64,000 bases of DNA. Source: Arthrobacter pityocampae. GTDB taxonomy: Bacteria; Actinomycetota; Actinomycetes; Actinomycetales; Micrococcaceae. The translations under genes and the position numbers were made by a program. Below the pieces are notes generated by a model. The model had not been told where the DNA came from, made no database searches, and saw only the letters and a program-made list of their open reading frames with translations. Positions 25,248 through 33,970 of this stretch are shown here, piece by piece (position 1 is the first letter of the stretch; each line of letters starts with the position of its first letter). The DNA lies in NCBI RefSeq assembly GCF_002927275.1, contig NZ_PRKW01000005.1, forward strand, positions 372,001-436,000. The letters are read 5' to 3'.

Positions 25248-25811
25248 GTGGCCGATAGCGTCGAACTCCTGCTGGACCCGCCGTCGGAGACCTTCCTGCT
25301 CGAGGACTGGGCCGCGCTCGAGGCGGCGGGCCTGCCGAACCAGTCACGCCACCTGTCCTTCAGCAACAGCCCGCACATCACCCTCGCGGCCGCCGGCAGG
25401 ATCGACGACCGGTACGACGCCTTCCTCGCGTGTGCGGCGCAGGACGGCCCCACGGGCCTGGTTACCGCTGGATTCCTCGTCTTCCCGACCCGGCGGAAAT
25501 ACGTCCTCGCGCGGCAGGTCATCGGCAGTGATGCCCTGACCGGCCTGCACCGCCGGATCTGGGCCGCCCTGGACGGCGTCGAGGATCCGGTGCCCACTAC
25601 CGTCCCGGGGGCCTGGACCCCGCACATCACGCTCGGCCACGGCCTGACCGCCGACCAGCTGGCTGCAGCCCTCGGCATCCTGCGGGACCGTCCGGCCGAA
25701 GGGCTTCGAGCCGGCGCGGTCCGCCGATGGGACGCCCAGGAGAAACAGCTGGTCCTGCTCGGCGGCGGGGGCGCCGGGGCCGCGGCGTCAGGGGACGTCC
25801 GCGCGGAGTGA
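25248..25811 (+). CDS. 2H phosphoesterase superfamily (2'-5' RNA ligase-like)
   Basis: The product is 187 residues starting at a GTG. Two HxT motifs, PHITLAA (H43, T45) and PHITLGH (H126, T128), define the 2H phosphoesterase fold of 2'-5' RNA ligases and cyclic phosphodiesterases. The spacing of about 83 residues is normal. The substrate is unknown. Its last 24 bases overlap the convergent lipase-maturation-factor gene. Confidence 0.8.
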   Translation: MADSVELLLDPPSETFLLEDWAALEAAGLPNQSRHLSFSNSPHITLAAAGRIDDRYDAFLACAAQDGPTGLVTAGFLVFPTRRKYVLARQVIGSDALTGLHRRIWAALDGVEDPVPTTVPGAWTPHITLGHGLTADQLAAALGILRDRPAEGLRAGAVRRWDAQEKQLVLLGGGGAGAAASGDVRAE

Positions 25812-27230
25812 CGCCGGGTGGACCACCACGCCCTGGGGTTCGCGGATCCACCACAGCCCGGTGGCCCGCTTCTCCTCCCGGGTGGAGAAGCGGTAGATGA
25901 AGATGCGTGCGCGGATGTAGCGGGGCCGTTCGCCGTCGAAGGGGTCCGTGCGGAGCAGTTTCAGGACCGCCGGGTCCGCCTCGAGGAGCTTCACCAGGAA
26001 CGGGGCGAACCAGCCGCGTTCCGAGCCCAGGGCGAGGAACCACATCATCCAGTCCAGCCGCAGGTGGTACGGCGCGATCTGGCGTGGCATCCGCGCCGGG
26101 TCACCGGGCTTGCCCTTGAACTCGTACTCGCGCCAGCGCGCACCGGGGCCCACGGCGTCGAGCGTTCCCTCCACGACCACCTCGTACCGCACCTTCGTCA
26201 CGCTCCCGAACGCACCGTAGGCGTTCCCGAGGTGCCACCGGTTGAAGCTCGCGTTCATGAGTTGCCGGCGGGCGAACAGGTTCAGCAGCGCCGGCCAGCT
26301 CAGGTAGGCGAGGACCAGCATCGCGACGGACACGACGACGCTCACGTACAGCGGCGTCGGTCGGTGGGCGCCGGACAGCTCGAGGGCGGGGAGCACCGCC
26401 TCGTAGAAGGAATCGGGCACGGCGGCGAGGGCCAGGATGATCGTCAGGGTGTTGAGCCAGGCGAAATTGCCGGAGAGCACGAGCCAGCACTGCGTGACGA
26501 CGATGATCAGCGCGGCGAACCCTGCCATCGGCTGCGGCATGAAGAGGAGGAACGGGACGGCCAGCTGCGTGACGTGGTTGCCCGCCACCTCGAGGCGGTG
26601 CAGCGGTTTGGGCAGGAGGTGGAAGAACCGGCTGGCCGGATTCGGCATCGGCTGGGTCTCGTGGTGGTAGTACAGGGCGGTCAGGTCGCGCCAGGAGCGG
26701 TCGCCGCGCAGTTTGATCAGACCGGCCCCGAATTCGAGCCGGAAGACGAGCCAGCGGATCATCAGCAGCACCAGGAACGGCGGCGCGATCTCCGCGGATC
26801 CGAGGAACGCGACGACGAACCCCGCCTCCAGCAGCAGGCTCTCCCAGCCGAAGCCGTAGAAGACCTGGCCCACGTTCACGATCGATGTGTACAGCCACCA
26901 GACGAGGAGGAACGCGATCAGGGGCACCCACCACGGCCCTGCCTGCGGGATGCCGAGGACGAGCGCGGCGGAGAGTGCCGCGCCGGTCCAGGCGACGACG
27001 CGCAGGCGCCGGTCCGTGTAGCCGCGGTGGAACAGTGTCGGGCCGGCCCGCCGGCCGGCCCTTGCGAGGAAGACGGGAACCGGCAGGAGGCCCTTCTCGC
27101 CGAGGAGGGCCGGGAACTGGGCGACGGCGGACAGGAACGCGATGACGTAGACGGCGGCGACTCCGCGCTGGGCGATCTGCCGCCCGACGTCGTACTTCTC
27201 GGCGGTGAGGACGTCCGCGGCCCACTCCAT
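25788..27230 (-). CDS. Lipase maturation factor family membrane protein
   Basis: The product is 480 residues with about eight hydrophobic helices (VAAVYVIAFLSAVAQFPALL, WWVPLIAFLLVWWLYTSIVNVGQVFYGFGWESLLLEAGF and others). Family motifs of the LMF1 group are present: FGWESLLLEAGF, RWLVFRLEFGAGLIKLRGD, W.DLTALYYHHETQPMPNP and the C-terminal RYEVVVEG...WREYEFKGKPG, PRQIAPYHLRLDWMMWF. In animals LMF1 helps lipases fold in the ER; the bacterial role is unknown. It is transcribed alone and ends inside the 2H phosphoesterase gene. Confidence 0.85.
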   Translation of the reverse strand: MEWAADVLTAEKYDVGRQIAQRGVAAVYVIAFLSAVAQFPALLGEKGLLPVPVFLARAGRRAGPTLFHRGYTDRRLRVVAWTGAALSAALVLGIPQAGPWWVPLIAFLLVWWLYTSIVNVGQVFYGFGWESLLLEAGFVVAFLGSAEIAPPFLVLLMIRWLVFRLEFGAGLIKLRGDRSWRDLTALYYHHETQPMPNPASRFFHLLPKPLHRLEVAGNHVTQLAVPFLLFMPQPMAGFAALIIVVTQCWLVLSGNFAWLNTLTIILALAAVPDSFYEAVLPALELSGAHRPTPLYVSVVVSVAMLVLAYLSWPALLNLFARRQLMNASFNRWHLGNAYGAFGSVTKVRYEVVVEGTLDAVGPGARWREYEFKGKPGDPARMPRQIAPYHLRLDWMMWFLALGSERGWFAPFLVKLLEADPAVLKLLRTDPFDGERPRYIRARIFIYRFSTREEKRATGLWWIREPQGVVVHPASLRADVP

Positions 27231-27311
27231 CCCCTCAGCGTCCGGTTCCCCGGAAGGAGCGTCAAGGGCGTTTCGACCCCACAGTGAGGGTCCCGGGACT
27301 AGCGGATCCGC

Positions 27312-28184
27312 TCAGGAACCCCCGGGGTGAGGGGGGCGGGGGAGGTCGACGAGCGCCTGGACGGCGGCGTGGTCGCTCGCATACCTGCCGTCGAGGGTGG
27401 AGGTGTTGACCGCCACCTGGCGGACGCGCACGTCGGGGGTGGTGAGGATCCAGTCGATGCGCATCCCACCGTCCACGGGGCTGGCGTAGCGGGGAAAGGT
27501 GCCGTAGGCGGGGGTGAGCTGCTCGTCCGCCCGGGTCCACGCATCCATGAGGACTCCCGAGTCCAGGAACTGCCGGTACGCGGAGGATGCGCCGGCATCG
27601 GAGTTGAAGTCGCCCATCACGATGGTCGGCAGCCGCGGGTGGAAGAAACGTACGAGGTCGAGCACCGCGGTGGCACTACGGAGCCGCGCGTGCTCGGACT
27701 CATGGTCGAAATGGGTGTTCACGAGGAGGATCTCCCGGTCGGATCCGCTGTCGTGGAAACGTCCCCACGTCACGATGCGCGTCACCCCATTGCCCCAGGT
27801 GGACGAGCCGATGAGCTTCGGGTTGTCCGAGAGCCAGAACTGGTCCCACTCGATGAGCCGCAGGCGGTGGGCGTCGTAGAAGATGGCCGAGTACTCGCCG
27901 CGACTGCCGCCGTCCCGGCCGTCACCGATCATGCGGTACCTCGGCGGCAGCGCCGCCTCGATCACCGTCAGCTGGTGGCGGAGGGCTTCCTGCACGCCGA
28001 GGACGGCCGGGACCTCCCGGCGCAGCAGGTCCTGCAGGGGCGCGATCCTGTCCGGCCAGTAGTCCACGTCCTCGGGCCGGGCGGAGGGGCGGTCGTACCG
28101 GATGTTGAAGCTCATGACATGGAGCGAGGACCGGCTGGCCCCGATCAGGGCGGGGGACTGCGATGGTGTGGGTGTTCGAGGCAT
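27312..28184 (-). CDS. Endonuclease/exonuclease/phosphatase family protein
   Basis: The product is 290 residues from the ATG at 28182-28184, with GGAAGGG just upstream. EEP-fold motifs are complete: MSFNIRYD (metal/active Asn), GVQEAL (Glu), NTHFDHES, MGDFNSD and YASDHAAVQALV (catalytic Asp-His). No signal peptide is evident. Relatives act on nucleic acids, phosphoinositides or sphingomyelin; nothing here fixes the substrate. It precedes no other gene in its direction within 80 bases. Confidence 0.85.
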   Translation of the reverse strand: MPRTPTPSQSPALIGASRSSLHVMSFNIRYDRPSARPEDVDYWPDRIAPLQDLLRREVPAVLGVQEALRHQLTVIEAALPPRYRMIGDGRDGGSRGEYSAIFYDAHRLRLIEWDQFWLSDNPKLIGSSTWGNGVTRIVTWGRFHDSGSDREILLVNTHFDHESEHARLRSATAVLDLVRFFHPRLPTIVMGDFNSDAGASSAYRQFLDSGVLMDAWTRADEQLTPAYGTFPRYASPVDGGMRIDWILTTPDVRVRQVAVNTSTLDGRYASDHAAVQALVDLPRPPHPGGS

Positions 28185-28245
28185 GAGACCCTTCCGGTGC
28201 GGCACGTGGGATGCGGCGGCTGCCCGGCGATACGCCGGCGGGCCG

Positions 28246-29676
28246 TCAGCCGAGGTGGTCCACGAGATCCGCCGCGATGCCGGTGTACCGCGCGGGCGTC
28301 AGGGCGAGGAGCCGCTGCTCGGCGTCCGGACCGAGGCCGAGGCCGCTGACGAAGTCACGCATGCGCCCGGCGTCCACGCGGTGCCCGCGGGTCAGGTCCT
28401 TGAGGCGCTCGTACGGATCATCGAGGCCCGGTACGCCGGCGATCGCCTCGGCGCGCATGACCATCTGCACGGCCTCCCCGAGGACCTCCCAGTTGCCGTC
28501 GAGGTCCGCCGCGAGGACGTCCTCGGCGACGTCGAGCCGGGCGAGGCCCTTCGCCACGTTCGAAATGGCGAGCAGCGAATGCCCGAGGGCGACCCCGATG
28601 TTGCGCTGGCTGGAGGAGTCGGTCAGGTCCCGCTGCCAGCGGGAGGTCACGAGCGTCGACGCCAGGACGTCGAGCAGGCCGGAGGAGATCTCCAGGTTGG
28701 CCTCCGCGTTCTCGAAGCGGATCGGGTTGACCTTGTGCGGCATCGTCGAGGATCCCGTGGCGCCCGCCACCGGGATCTGGGCGAAGTACCCGATCGAGAT
28801 GTAGCTCCACACGTCCGTGCAGAAGTTGTGGAGGATCCGGTTGAAGCGGGCGACGTCGGAGTAGAGCTCCGCCTGCCAGTCGTGCGACTCGATCTGCGTG
28901 GTGAGCGGGTTCCAGGTGAGGCCGAGGCCCTCCACGAAGGACCGCGCGACGCCCTGCCAGTCCGCCTGCGGGACCGAGGCGTAGTGGGCGGCGTACGTGC
29001 CCGTTGCCCCGTTGATCTTCCCGAGGAACTCCGTGGCCGCGATGCGGTCGAGTTGCCGCGTCAGCCGGTGCGCGACGACGGCCATCTCCTTGCCCAGCGT
29101 GGTGGGGGTGGCGGGCTGGCCGTGCGTGCGCGAGAGCATCGGGGTGTCCCGCGCCGTGCGTGCGAGGTCCGCGATCGACGCGACGAGTGCCCGGGCGGCC
29201 GGCAGCCAGACGTCCAGGACGGCGCCCTTCACGCCGAGCGCGTAGGAGAGGTTGTTGATGTCCTCCGACGTGCAGCCGAAGTGGACGAGCGGCTTCAGGT
29301 GGCCGATCCCGATCCCGTCGAGCCGCCGTCCGATGAAGTACTCCACCGCCTTGACGTCGTGCACGGTGACGGCCTCGATCTCGCCGAGTTCCGCGACGGA
29401 CTCCGCGTCGAAGGAGGTGACGATCGCGCGCAGCCGTGCCTCCTGGCCGGCGTCCAGGGGTGCGGTGCCGGGCAGGACGGCGTCCCGTGTCAGGTGGATC
29501 AGCCACTCGACCTCGACGTGGACGCGGTCCCGGTTGAGCGCCGCCTCCGAGAGGAAGTCGACGAGCGGGGCGACGGCACCGCGATACCGGCCGTCGAGCG
29601 GCCCGAGCGTCAGGGACGTCCCCTCCCCTCTGGACAGAGCAGCGAATTCAACCCGGGGGAGCGCGGAGTCAGCCAT
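28246..29676 (-). CDS. purB: Adenylosuccinate lyase
   Basis: The product is 476 residues of the longer (E. coli-like) PurB type. It splits SAICAR to AICAR and adenylosuccinate to AMP in purine synthesis. The fumarase-superfamily signature GSSTMPHKVNPIRFE is intact (catalytic Ser loop), and LSRTHGQPATPTTLGKE and HFGCTSEDINNLSYAL supply the active-site histidine and substrate-binding parts. It is monocistronic, with the C-terminus conserved to the end (PARYTGIAADLVDHL). Confidence 0.95.
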   Translation of the reverse strand: MADSALPRVEFAALSRGEGTSLTLGPLDGRYRGAVAPLVDFLSEAALNRDRVHVEVEWLIHLTRDAVLPGTAPLDAGQEARLRAIVTSFDAESVAELGEIEAVTVHDVKAVEYFIGRRLDGIGIGHLKPLVHFGCTSEDINNLSYALGVKGAVLDVWLPAARALVASIADLARTARDTPMLSRTHGQPATPTTLGKEMAVVAHRLTRQLDRIAATEFLGKINGATGTYAAHYASVPQADWQGVARSFVEGLGLTWNPLTTQIESHDWQAELYSDVARFNRILHNFCTDVWSYISIGYFAQIPVAGATGSSTMPHKVNPIRFENAEANLEISSGLLDVLASTLVTSRWQRDLTDSSSQRNIGVALGHSLLAISNVAKGLARLDVAEDVLAADLDGNWEVLGEAVQMVMRAEAIAGVPGLDDPYERLKDLTRGHRVDAGRMRDFVSGLGLGPDAEQRLLALTPARYTGIAADLVDHLG

Positions 29677-29856
29677 TCCTCCATCCTTTCACGGCGCCGA
29701 CGGCGGGGGTCACCCCGGGCAGTACGCTCCGCAGTCTTGACCCGCCCGTGGTCCTGTCCACATAGCGACTCCGTCGTCCGGGCGCCCCCGGGCCCCCTCC
29801 TAGCGTTGAAGGACGGCCGGGCGGACGGCCGCAGGGCGAGCAGGAGGACAGCGGCG

Positions 29857-30165
29857 ATGGATGGCGGCATGCAGGGCGGAGCGTCAAGCGAGGCGTGGGC
29901 GGACGTGAGCTCCGAGGTGACCGCGATGGCCGCCCGCCTCCGATGGCATGCGGGGCAGCTGGGGGACGTCCGCCGGCACGCGCTGTCGGTCGGCCTGCTC
30001 TCCTGGGAGTCTCCCGCCGGCGGCAACTTCCGCACGTATCTCGCGGAGCGGAGCGAGGAACTGGGACGCACGGTGGACCAGCTCGAGTCCGCCGCGCAGG
30101 AACTGGGGGCCTTCGCCGGCGTCGTGCGCGACGCCGAGGAACGGCAGCACGGAGCGGGACTGTGA
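29857..30165 (+). CDS. WXG100-like helical hairpin protein
   Basis: The product is 102 residues and all helical, with AGGAGG nine bases before the ATG. The centre reads LLSWESPAGGNFRTYL, a WxS/G-type turn between two long helices as in WXG100/Esx proteins. The C-terminal part has DAEERQ but no clear YxxxD/E secretion signal. The stop overlaps the GTG start of an alpha/beta hydrolase (GTGA). No type VII secretion ATPase or membrane gene lies in the window. Confidence 0.65.
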   Translation: MDGGMQGGASSEAWADVSSEVTAMAARLRWHAGQLGDVRRHALSVGLLSWESPAGGNFRTYLAERSEELGRTVDQLESAAQELGAFAGVVRDAEERQHGAGL

Positions 30166-31463
30166 CGGACGGGCTACGCCCCGTCGTGGGCGACGACGGC
30201 CCCATGGCCGTACGCGGGGGTATCGGCGGGATCCGGTTCCAGTGGGAGGAGTTGGAGGAGGCCGCCCGGGTGCTCGCCGTCCTCGCCGCGGACGCGGGGG
30301 AGGTCGCCGTCGGCCTCGGGTACCTGAACGGCGAGGTCAGCGAGCTCCCGTGGCGGATCATGCACCTGCACCTCTCCGGCGGCGTGGCAGGTCCCCAGTA
30401 CCAGTCGGCCCTGGCCCGGCTCGACGGGGCGTGGACGGCCTCCCTGGAGAACGCCCGCGCCCTCGCCGCCGCGGAGGACCGGCTCCGCGCCGCCCTGCTC
30501 GCCTACCGCCTGGCCGACGACGCCGCGCTCGCCGTGACGGAGGCCGCGCGGCAGGTCTCGGACGCCGCGGCCCGGGGCCTTGCGCGTACGGCGATCGACT
30601 CCGGCGCGCTGAGCGTCGCTCCCATCGGGGTGGAGGCCGCGGACCTGGGGGTGCCCGTCCGGTTCGACGGAACGGTCAGCGGCGTGCTGGAGCGGCTGGC
30701 CGCGGTGGAGGATGATGCCCCCGGCACCTTCGAGGTGCTCCGGACAGGAACGGAGGACGAGCCGGTCTACGTCGTCGTCCTGCCCGGCATGCAGGGTAGC
30801 GGCCTCCCGGGGCGGGACAGGAGCAATCCCTTCGACGTGGGAGGAATCGGCGAAGCCCTCACGGAGGACAGCCGCTTCACCGAGGAGGCCGTCCTGCAGG
30901 CCCTCGGGCGGGCCGGCGCCCGGGAGGGGGACGCCCTGATGATCGCGGGGTACAGCGAGGGCGGCCTCCATGCCGTCAATCTCGCGGAGCCGGACGGTCT
31001 GGGCGGCCGGTACGACGTCCAGCTGGTCCTGACCGCGGGGTCGCCGACGGGCTGGTCCACGAGTGGTGGCACGGAGTACCTGCACCTGGAGCACGAGGCT
31101 GACCCGGTGCCCCGCCTCGACTCGGTGCAGAACGGTGACGACCGACACCGGACCACCGTCACCCTCGCCACCCCGATCCCGGAGCCGGCCGAGCAAGCCG
31201 ATGGCTCGGCGGAACCCCGGGGTTTCGGTCGGGCCCACAAGCTCGAGAACTACGCGGTGGGTGCGCGACTCGTCGACTCCGGCAACGCACCGTCCCTCGC
31301 CCCCGCGACCGCACTGCTGGCCGCCGCCGGCGGTGCGGCGCGCCGCTACTCCTTCACCGCCACGCGTCGACCACCGTTCGGCAGTACCCCACCGTCCGGC
31401 AGTACTTCACCGTCCGAGGGCAGGCGCCGTGAGGCGGACGGCCGGTCTAGGCTATGGCCATGA
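30162..31463 (+). CDS. Alpha/beta hydrolase with N-terminal WXG-like helical region
   Basis: The product is 433 residues from the GTG at 30162; the frame is open further upstream only as noise. Residues 1-150 are helical and resemble a second WXG/LXG-type region (FQWEELEEAARVLAVLAADAG). A catalytic domain follows with VVLPGMQGSG and MIAGYSEGGLHAVNL (GxSxG nucleophile elbow) and a late HKLENYAVG that can provide the histidine. The gene ends ten bases inside the next gene. Coupling to the WXG100-like protein suggests an exported or surface-delivered esterase/lipase. Confidence 0.75.
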   Translation: MTDGLRPVVGDDGPMAVRGGIGGIRFQWEELEEAARVLAVLAADAGEVAVGLGYLNGEVSELPWRIMHLHLSGGVAGPQYQSALARLDGAWTASLENARALAAAEDRLRAALLAYRLADDAALAVTEAARQVSDAAARGLARTAIDSGALSVAPIGVEAADLGVPVRFDGTVSGVLERLAAVEDDAPGTFEVLRTGTEDEPVYVVVLPGMQGSGLPGRDRSNPFDVGGIGEALTEDSRFTEEAVLQALGRAGAREGDALMIAGYSEGGLHAVNLAEPDGLGGRYDVQLVLTAGSPTGWSTSGGTEYLHLEHEADPVPRLDSVQNGDDRHRTTVTLATPIPEPAEQADGSAEPRGFGRAHKLENYAVGARLVDSGNAPSLAPATALLAAAGGAARRYSFTATRRPPFGSTPPSGSTSPSEGRRREADGRSRLWP

Positions 31464-32608
31464 CTTCGATCGAGGACCGTCCGGCTCCATCCCCAGGCCC
31501 TGCGGCCGCAGCATCCGGCACGGCCGGCATCCGACCACGCGGCGTCCTCGGGAAGCTCCCCCGCTACGCTGCGGGCAAACCCCCGGTGGTGGTCGAGGGG
31601 CTCGAGAGCTTCAAGCTGTCCTCGAACGAGAACCCGCTGCCGCCCCTGCCCGCTGTCCTCGCCGCGATCGCCTCCGAGACCGCCATCAACCGTTACCCCG
31701 ACCCCATGACGACGGCGCTGCGCACCGAACTCGCGGGCTATCTCGGTGTTCCTGCGACGGACATCGTCACCGGCGCAGGCAGTCTCGGCGCCCTGAACCA
31801 GATCCTCGCCACCTTCGCGGGCCAGAACGACTTCGACGCACCCGACGAGGTGATCTATGCGTGGCGCTCCTTCGAGGCGTATCCGATCAGTGTGGGCCTC
31901 GCGGGCGCGACGGGCGTCCAGGTCCCGGTGCGGGAGGACGGCACCCACGACCTGGACGCCATGGTGGCGGCCATCACGGATCGCACGCGCGTCATCATGC
32001 TCTGCACCCCGAACAACCCCACCGGGCCCATCCTCACGCGCGACGACGTGGTCCGCTTCCTGACCGGGGTCCCGCCGCACGTGGTGGTCGTCATCGACGA
32101 GGCGTACCAGGAGTTCGTGCGGCGCCCGGATGCCGTGGACGGCATCGCGCTGTACCGGGAGCATGCGAACGTGATCGTGCTGCGGACCTTCTCCAAGGCC
32201 CACGGTCTGGCAGGACTCCGGGTGGGCTACTCGGTGTCCCAGCCGGCCCTCACGGAGCACCTGCGCGTCAGCGCCGTCCCGTTCGCCGTGTCGCAGGTCG
32301 CCGAGCACGCCGCCGTGACCTCGCTCCGGCACATCGAGGAGGTCGAGGCCCGCGTCCAGTCGATCGTCGACGAACGGGACCGTGTCGTCGAGGGGCTCCG
32401 CGACCTGGGCTGGCGCGTCCCGGAGGCCGAGGGGAACTTCGTCTGGCTGGCGCTGGGCGAGCACACGCAGGACTTCGCGGCGAAGGCGGCGGAGCGGGCC
32501 CTGTCCGTGCGGGCCTTCGGCTCGGAGGGTGTCCGTGTCTCCATCGGTGAGGGCGCCGCGAACACCCGGTTCCTCGAGCTGTGCGGAGAGTACACGCACC
32601 GCCCCTGA
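31454..32608 (+). CDS. hisC: Histidinol-phosphate/aromatic aminotransferase
   Basis: The product is 384 residues of the fold-type I aminotransferase group. Motifs are LSSNENPLPPLP near the N-terminus, AGSLGALNQILATF, CTPNNPTGPI, VVVIDEAYQEF and the PLP-lysine motif RTFSKAHGLAGLRVGY. The closest family is HisC2/Pat (phenylalanine or histidinol-phosphate aminotransferase). No his operon is nearby, which favours a Pat-like aromatic role. It overlaps the preceding hydrolase gene by ten bases. Confidence 0.85.
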   Translation: MAMTSIEDRPAPSPGPAAAASGTAGIRPRGVLGKLPRYAAGKPPVVVEGLESFKLSSNENPLPPLPAVLAAIASETAINRYPDPMTTALRTELAGYLGVPATDIVTGAGSLGALNQILATFAGQNDFDAPDEVIYAWRSFEAYPISVGLAGATGVQVPVREDGTHDLDAMVAAITDRTRVIMLCTPNNPTGPILTRDDVVRFLTGVPPHVVVVIDEAYQEFVRRPDAVDGIALYREHANVIVLRTFSKAHGLAGLRVGYSVSQPALTEHLRVSAVPFAVSQVAEHAAVTSLRHIEEVEARVQSIVDERDRVVEGLRDLGWRVPEAEGNFVWLALGEHTQDFAAKAAERALSVRAFGSEGVRVSIGEGAANTRFLELCGEYTHRP

Positions 32609-32657
32609 CCGGGTCCGGCACGACACGAATAGGCCCCCGGGGCCGCCCTGACTAGTC

Positions 32658-32686
32658 TTGAGCAGTACGTCCCGGGAACATATGTT
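32658..32686 (+). promoter_or_regulatory. Promoter of the branched-chain dehydrogenase operon
   Basis: TTGAGC (32658-32663) and TATGTT (32681-32686) are separated by exactly 17 bases, a good housekeeping-sigma promoter. The -10 box lies within the palindrome AACATATGTT (32677-32686). It is about 70 bases upstream of the E1 alpha start. Confidence 0.7.
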
Positions 32687-32692
32687 GTCCCG

Positions 32693-32730
32693 TGTATGAC
32701 TTGCTACATACATTCTCCCAGCGGAATGTA
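32693..32730. promoter_or_regulatory. Nested inverted repeats downstream of the bkd promoter
   Basis: TGTATG (32693-32698) pairs with CATACA (32707-32712), and TACATTC (32709-32715) pairs with GAATGTA (32724-32730). The two repeats share bases, so only one can fold as RNA at a time; as DNA they look like operators. They lie between the promoter and the AGGAG ribosome binding site of the E1 alpha gene. An Lrp/AsnC-type regulator would be expected for such an operon, but none is encoded nearby. Confidence 0.55.
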
Positions 32731-32752
32731 GTGCGTCACGTGAGGAGTGGTT

Positions 32753-33970
32753 ATGAGTGGCAGTGGTGTGCCCGCAGCGGAGTTCGAGGTCGAGGAGGTC
32801 CTGCTCGCCGCCCAGTCCGCGATCGGCGGGCAGCAGGGGCCCGCGCCGGAGATGCTGCAGGTCCTCGCCCCCGACGGGACGAAGGCCGACGGCCTGACCG
32901 CGGAGATCGCCGGGGAGGTCGTCGACTTCGCGCCCTACCTCGCCGCGACGGATGCCGCCCACCTACGCTCGCTCTACCGGGACATGTCCCTCATCCGACG
33001 CTTCGACCAGGAGGCCACGGCGCTGCAGCGCCAGGGGCAGCTGGCGCTCTGGGTCCCCCTGACGGGCCAGGAAGCCGCACAGATCGGATCCGGGCGCGCC
33101 CTGCAGCCCCAGGACTACGCCTTCCCCACCTACCGGGAGCACGGCGTCGCCCTGACCCGCGGCGTCGAACTGGCGGACATCCTCCGGCTCTTCAGGGGCG
33201 TGACCAACGGCGGATGGGATCCTCGCGAGCGGAACTTCCACCTCTACACGCTCGTCCTCGCGGCGCAGTCCCTGCACGCGGTCGGCTACGCGATGGGTAT
33301 CCAGCGGGACCAGCTCGCCGATCCCTCGCTGCCGCAGGCCGCCTCCGTCGCCTACTTCGGCGACGGCGCGAGCTCCGAGGGCGATATCCACGAGTCCATG
33401 GTCTTCGCCGCGTCCTTCGACGCCCCGGTGGTGTTCTTCTGCCAGAACAACCAGTGGGCCATCTCCGTCCCCGCGGCCGTCCAGGCCCGCGTGCCCCTCG
33501 CACGGCGGGCCGAGGGGTACGGGTTCCCGGGCGTCCGGGTGGACGGCAACGACGTCGTCGCCGTGGAAGCCGTCACGCGCTGGGCCCTCGACCGCGCCCG
33601 GTCCGGGAAGGGACCCGTCCTGATCGAGGCCTACACCTACCGGATGAGCGCACACACCACGGCCGACGATCCCACGAAGTACCGGCTGTCCGGCGACGAG
33701 CAGGCGTGGCAGCCGCGCGACCCGCTGGTCCGTCTCGAGGCCCACCTGCGCGCGCAGGGGCTGGCCGACGACGCCTTCTTCGACGAGCTTGCCGCGGAGG
33801 CACGGGCCATGGCCACGGCCCTCCGCGACGCCGTGCTCTCCATGACGGTGCCGGACCTGGAGAGCCGCTTCGCGACCGTGTACGCAGAGCCCCACCCGCT
33901 CGTGCAGGAGGAGTTGCGCTTCTTCCAGCAGTACGAGGCCGGGTTCGCCGATGAGGGGGAGCAGGCCTGA
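32753..33970 (+). CDS. bkdA: Branched-chain 2-oxoacid (or pyruvate) dehydrogenase E1 alpha subunit
   Basis: The product is 405 residues from the ATG at 32753, with GAGGAG upstream. The thiamine-diphosphate motif is GDGASSEGDIHESMVFAASF...NNQWAIS (about 205-245), and the substrate-channel region is PLTGQEAAQIGSG and FPTYREHGVALTRG. The phosphorylation-loop-like YRMSAHTTADDPTKYR is conserved. It decarboxylates branched-chain 2-oxoacids with E1 beta and transfers the acyl group to E2. Its stop overlaps the ATG of the E1 beta gene. Pyruvate as substrate cannot be excluded. Confidence 0.88.
   Translation: MSGSGVPAAEFEVEEVLLAAQSAIGGQQGPAPEMLQVLAPDGTKADGLTAEIAGEVVDFAPYLAATDAAHLRSLYRDMSLIRRFDQEATALQRQGQLALWVPLTGQEAAQIGSGRALQPQDYAFPTYREHGVALTRGVELADILRLFRGVTNGGWDPRERNFHLYTLVLAAQSLHAVGYAMGIQRDQLADPSLPQAASVAYFGDGASSEGDIHESMVFAASFDAPVVFFCQNNQWAISVPAAVQARVPLARRAEGYGFPGVRVDGNDVVAVEAVTRWALDRARSGKGPVLIEAYTYRMSAHTTADDPTKYRLSGDEQAWQPRDPLVRLEAHLRAQGLADDAFFDELAAEARAMATALRDAVLSMTVPDLESRFATVYAEPHPLVQEELRFFQQYEAGFADEGEQA

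Noticed and set aside
28102-30165. A 687-residue plus-strand open frame across purB
   Set aside because: It is the antisense shadow of purB until 29857. Only the last 102 residues form a sensible protein, which has its own ribosome binding site.
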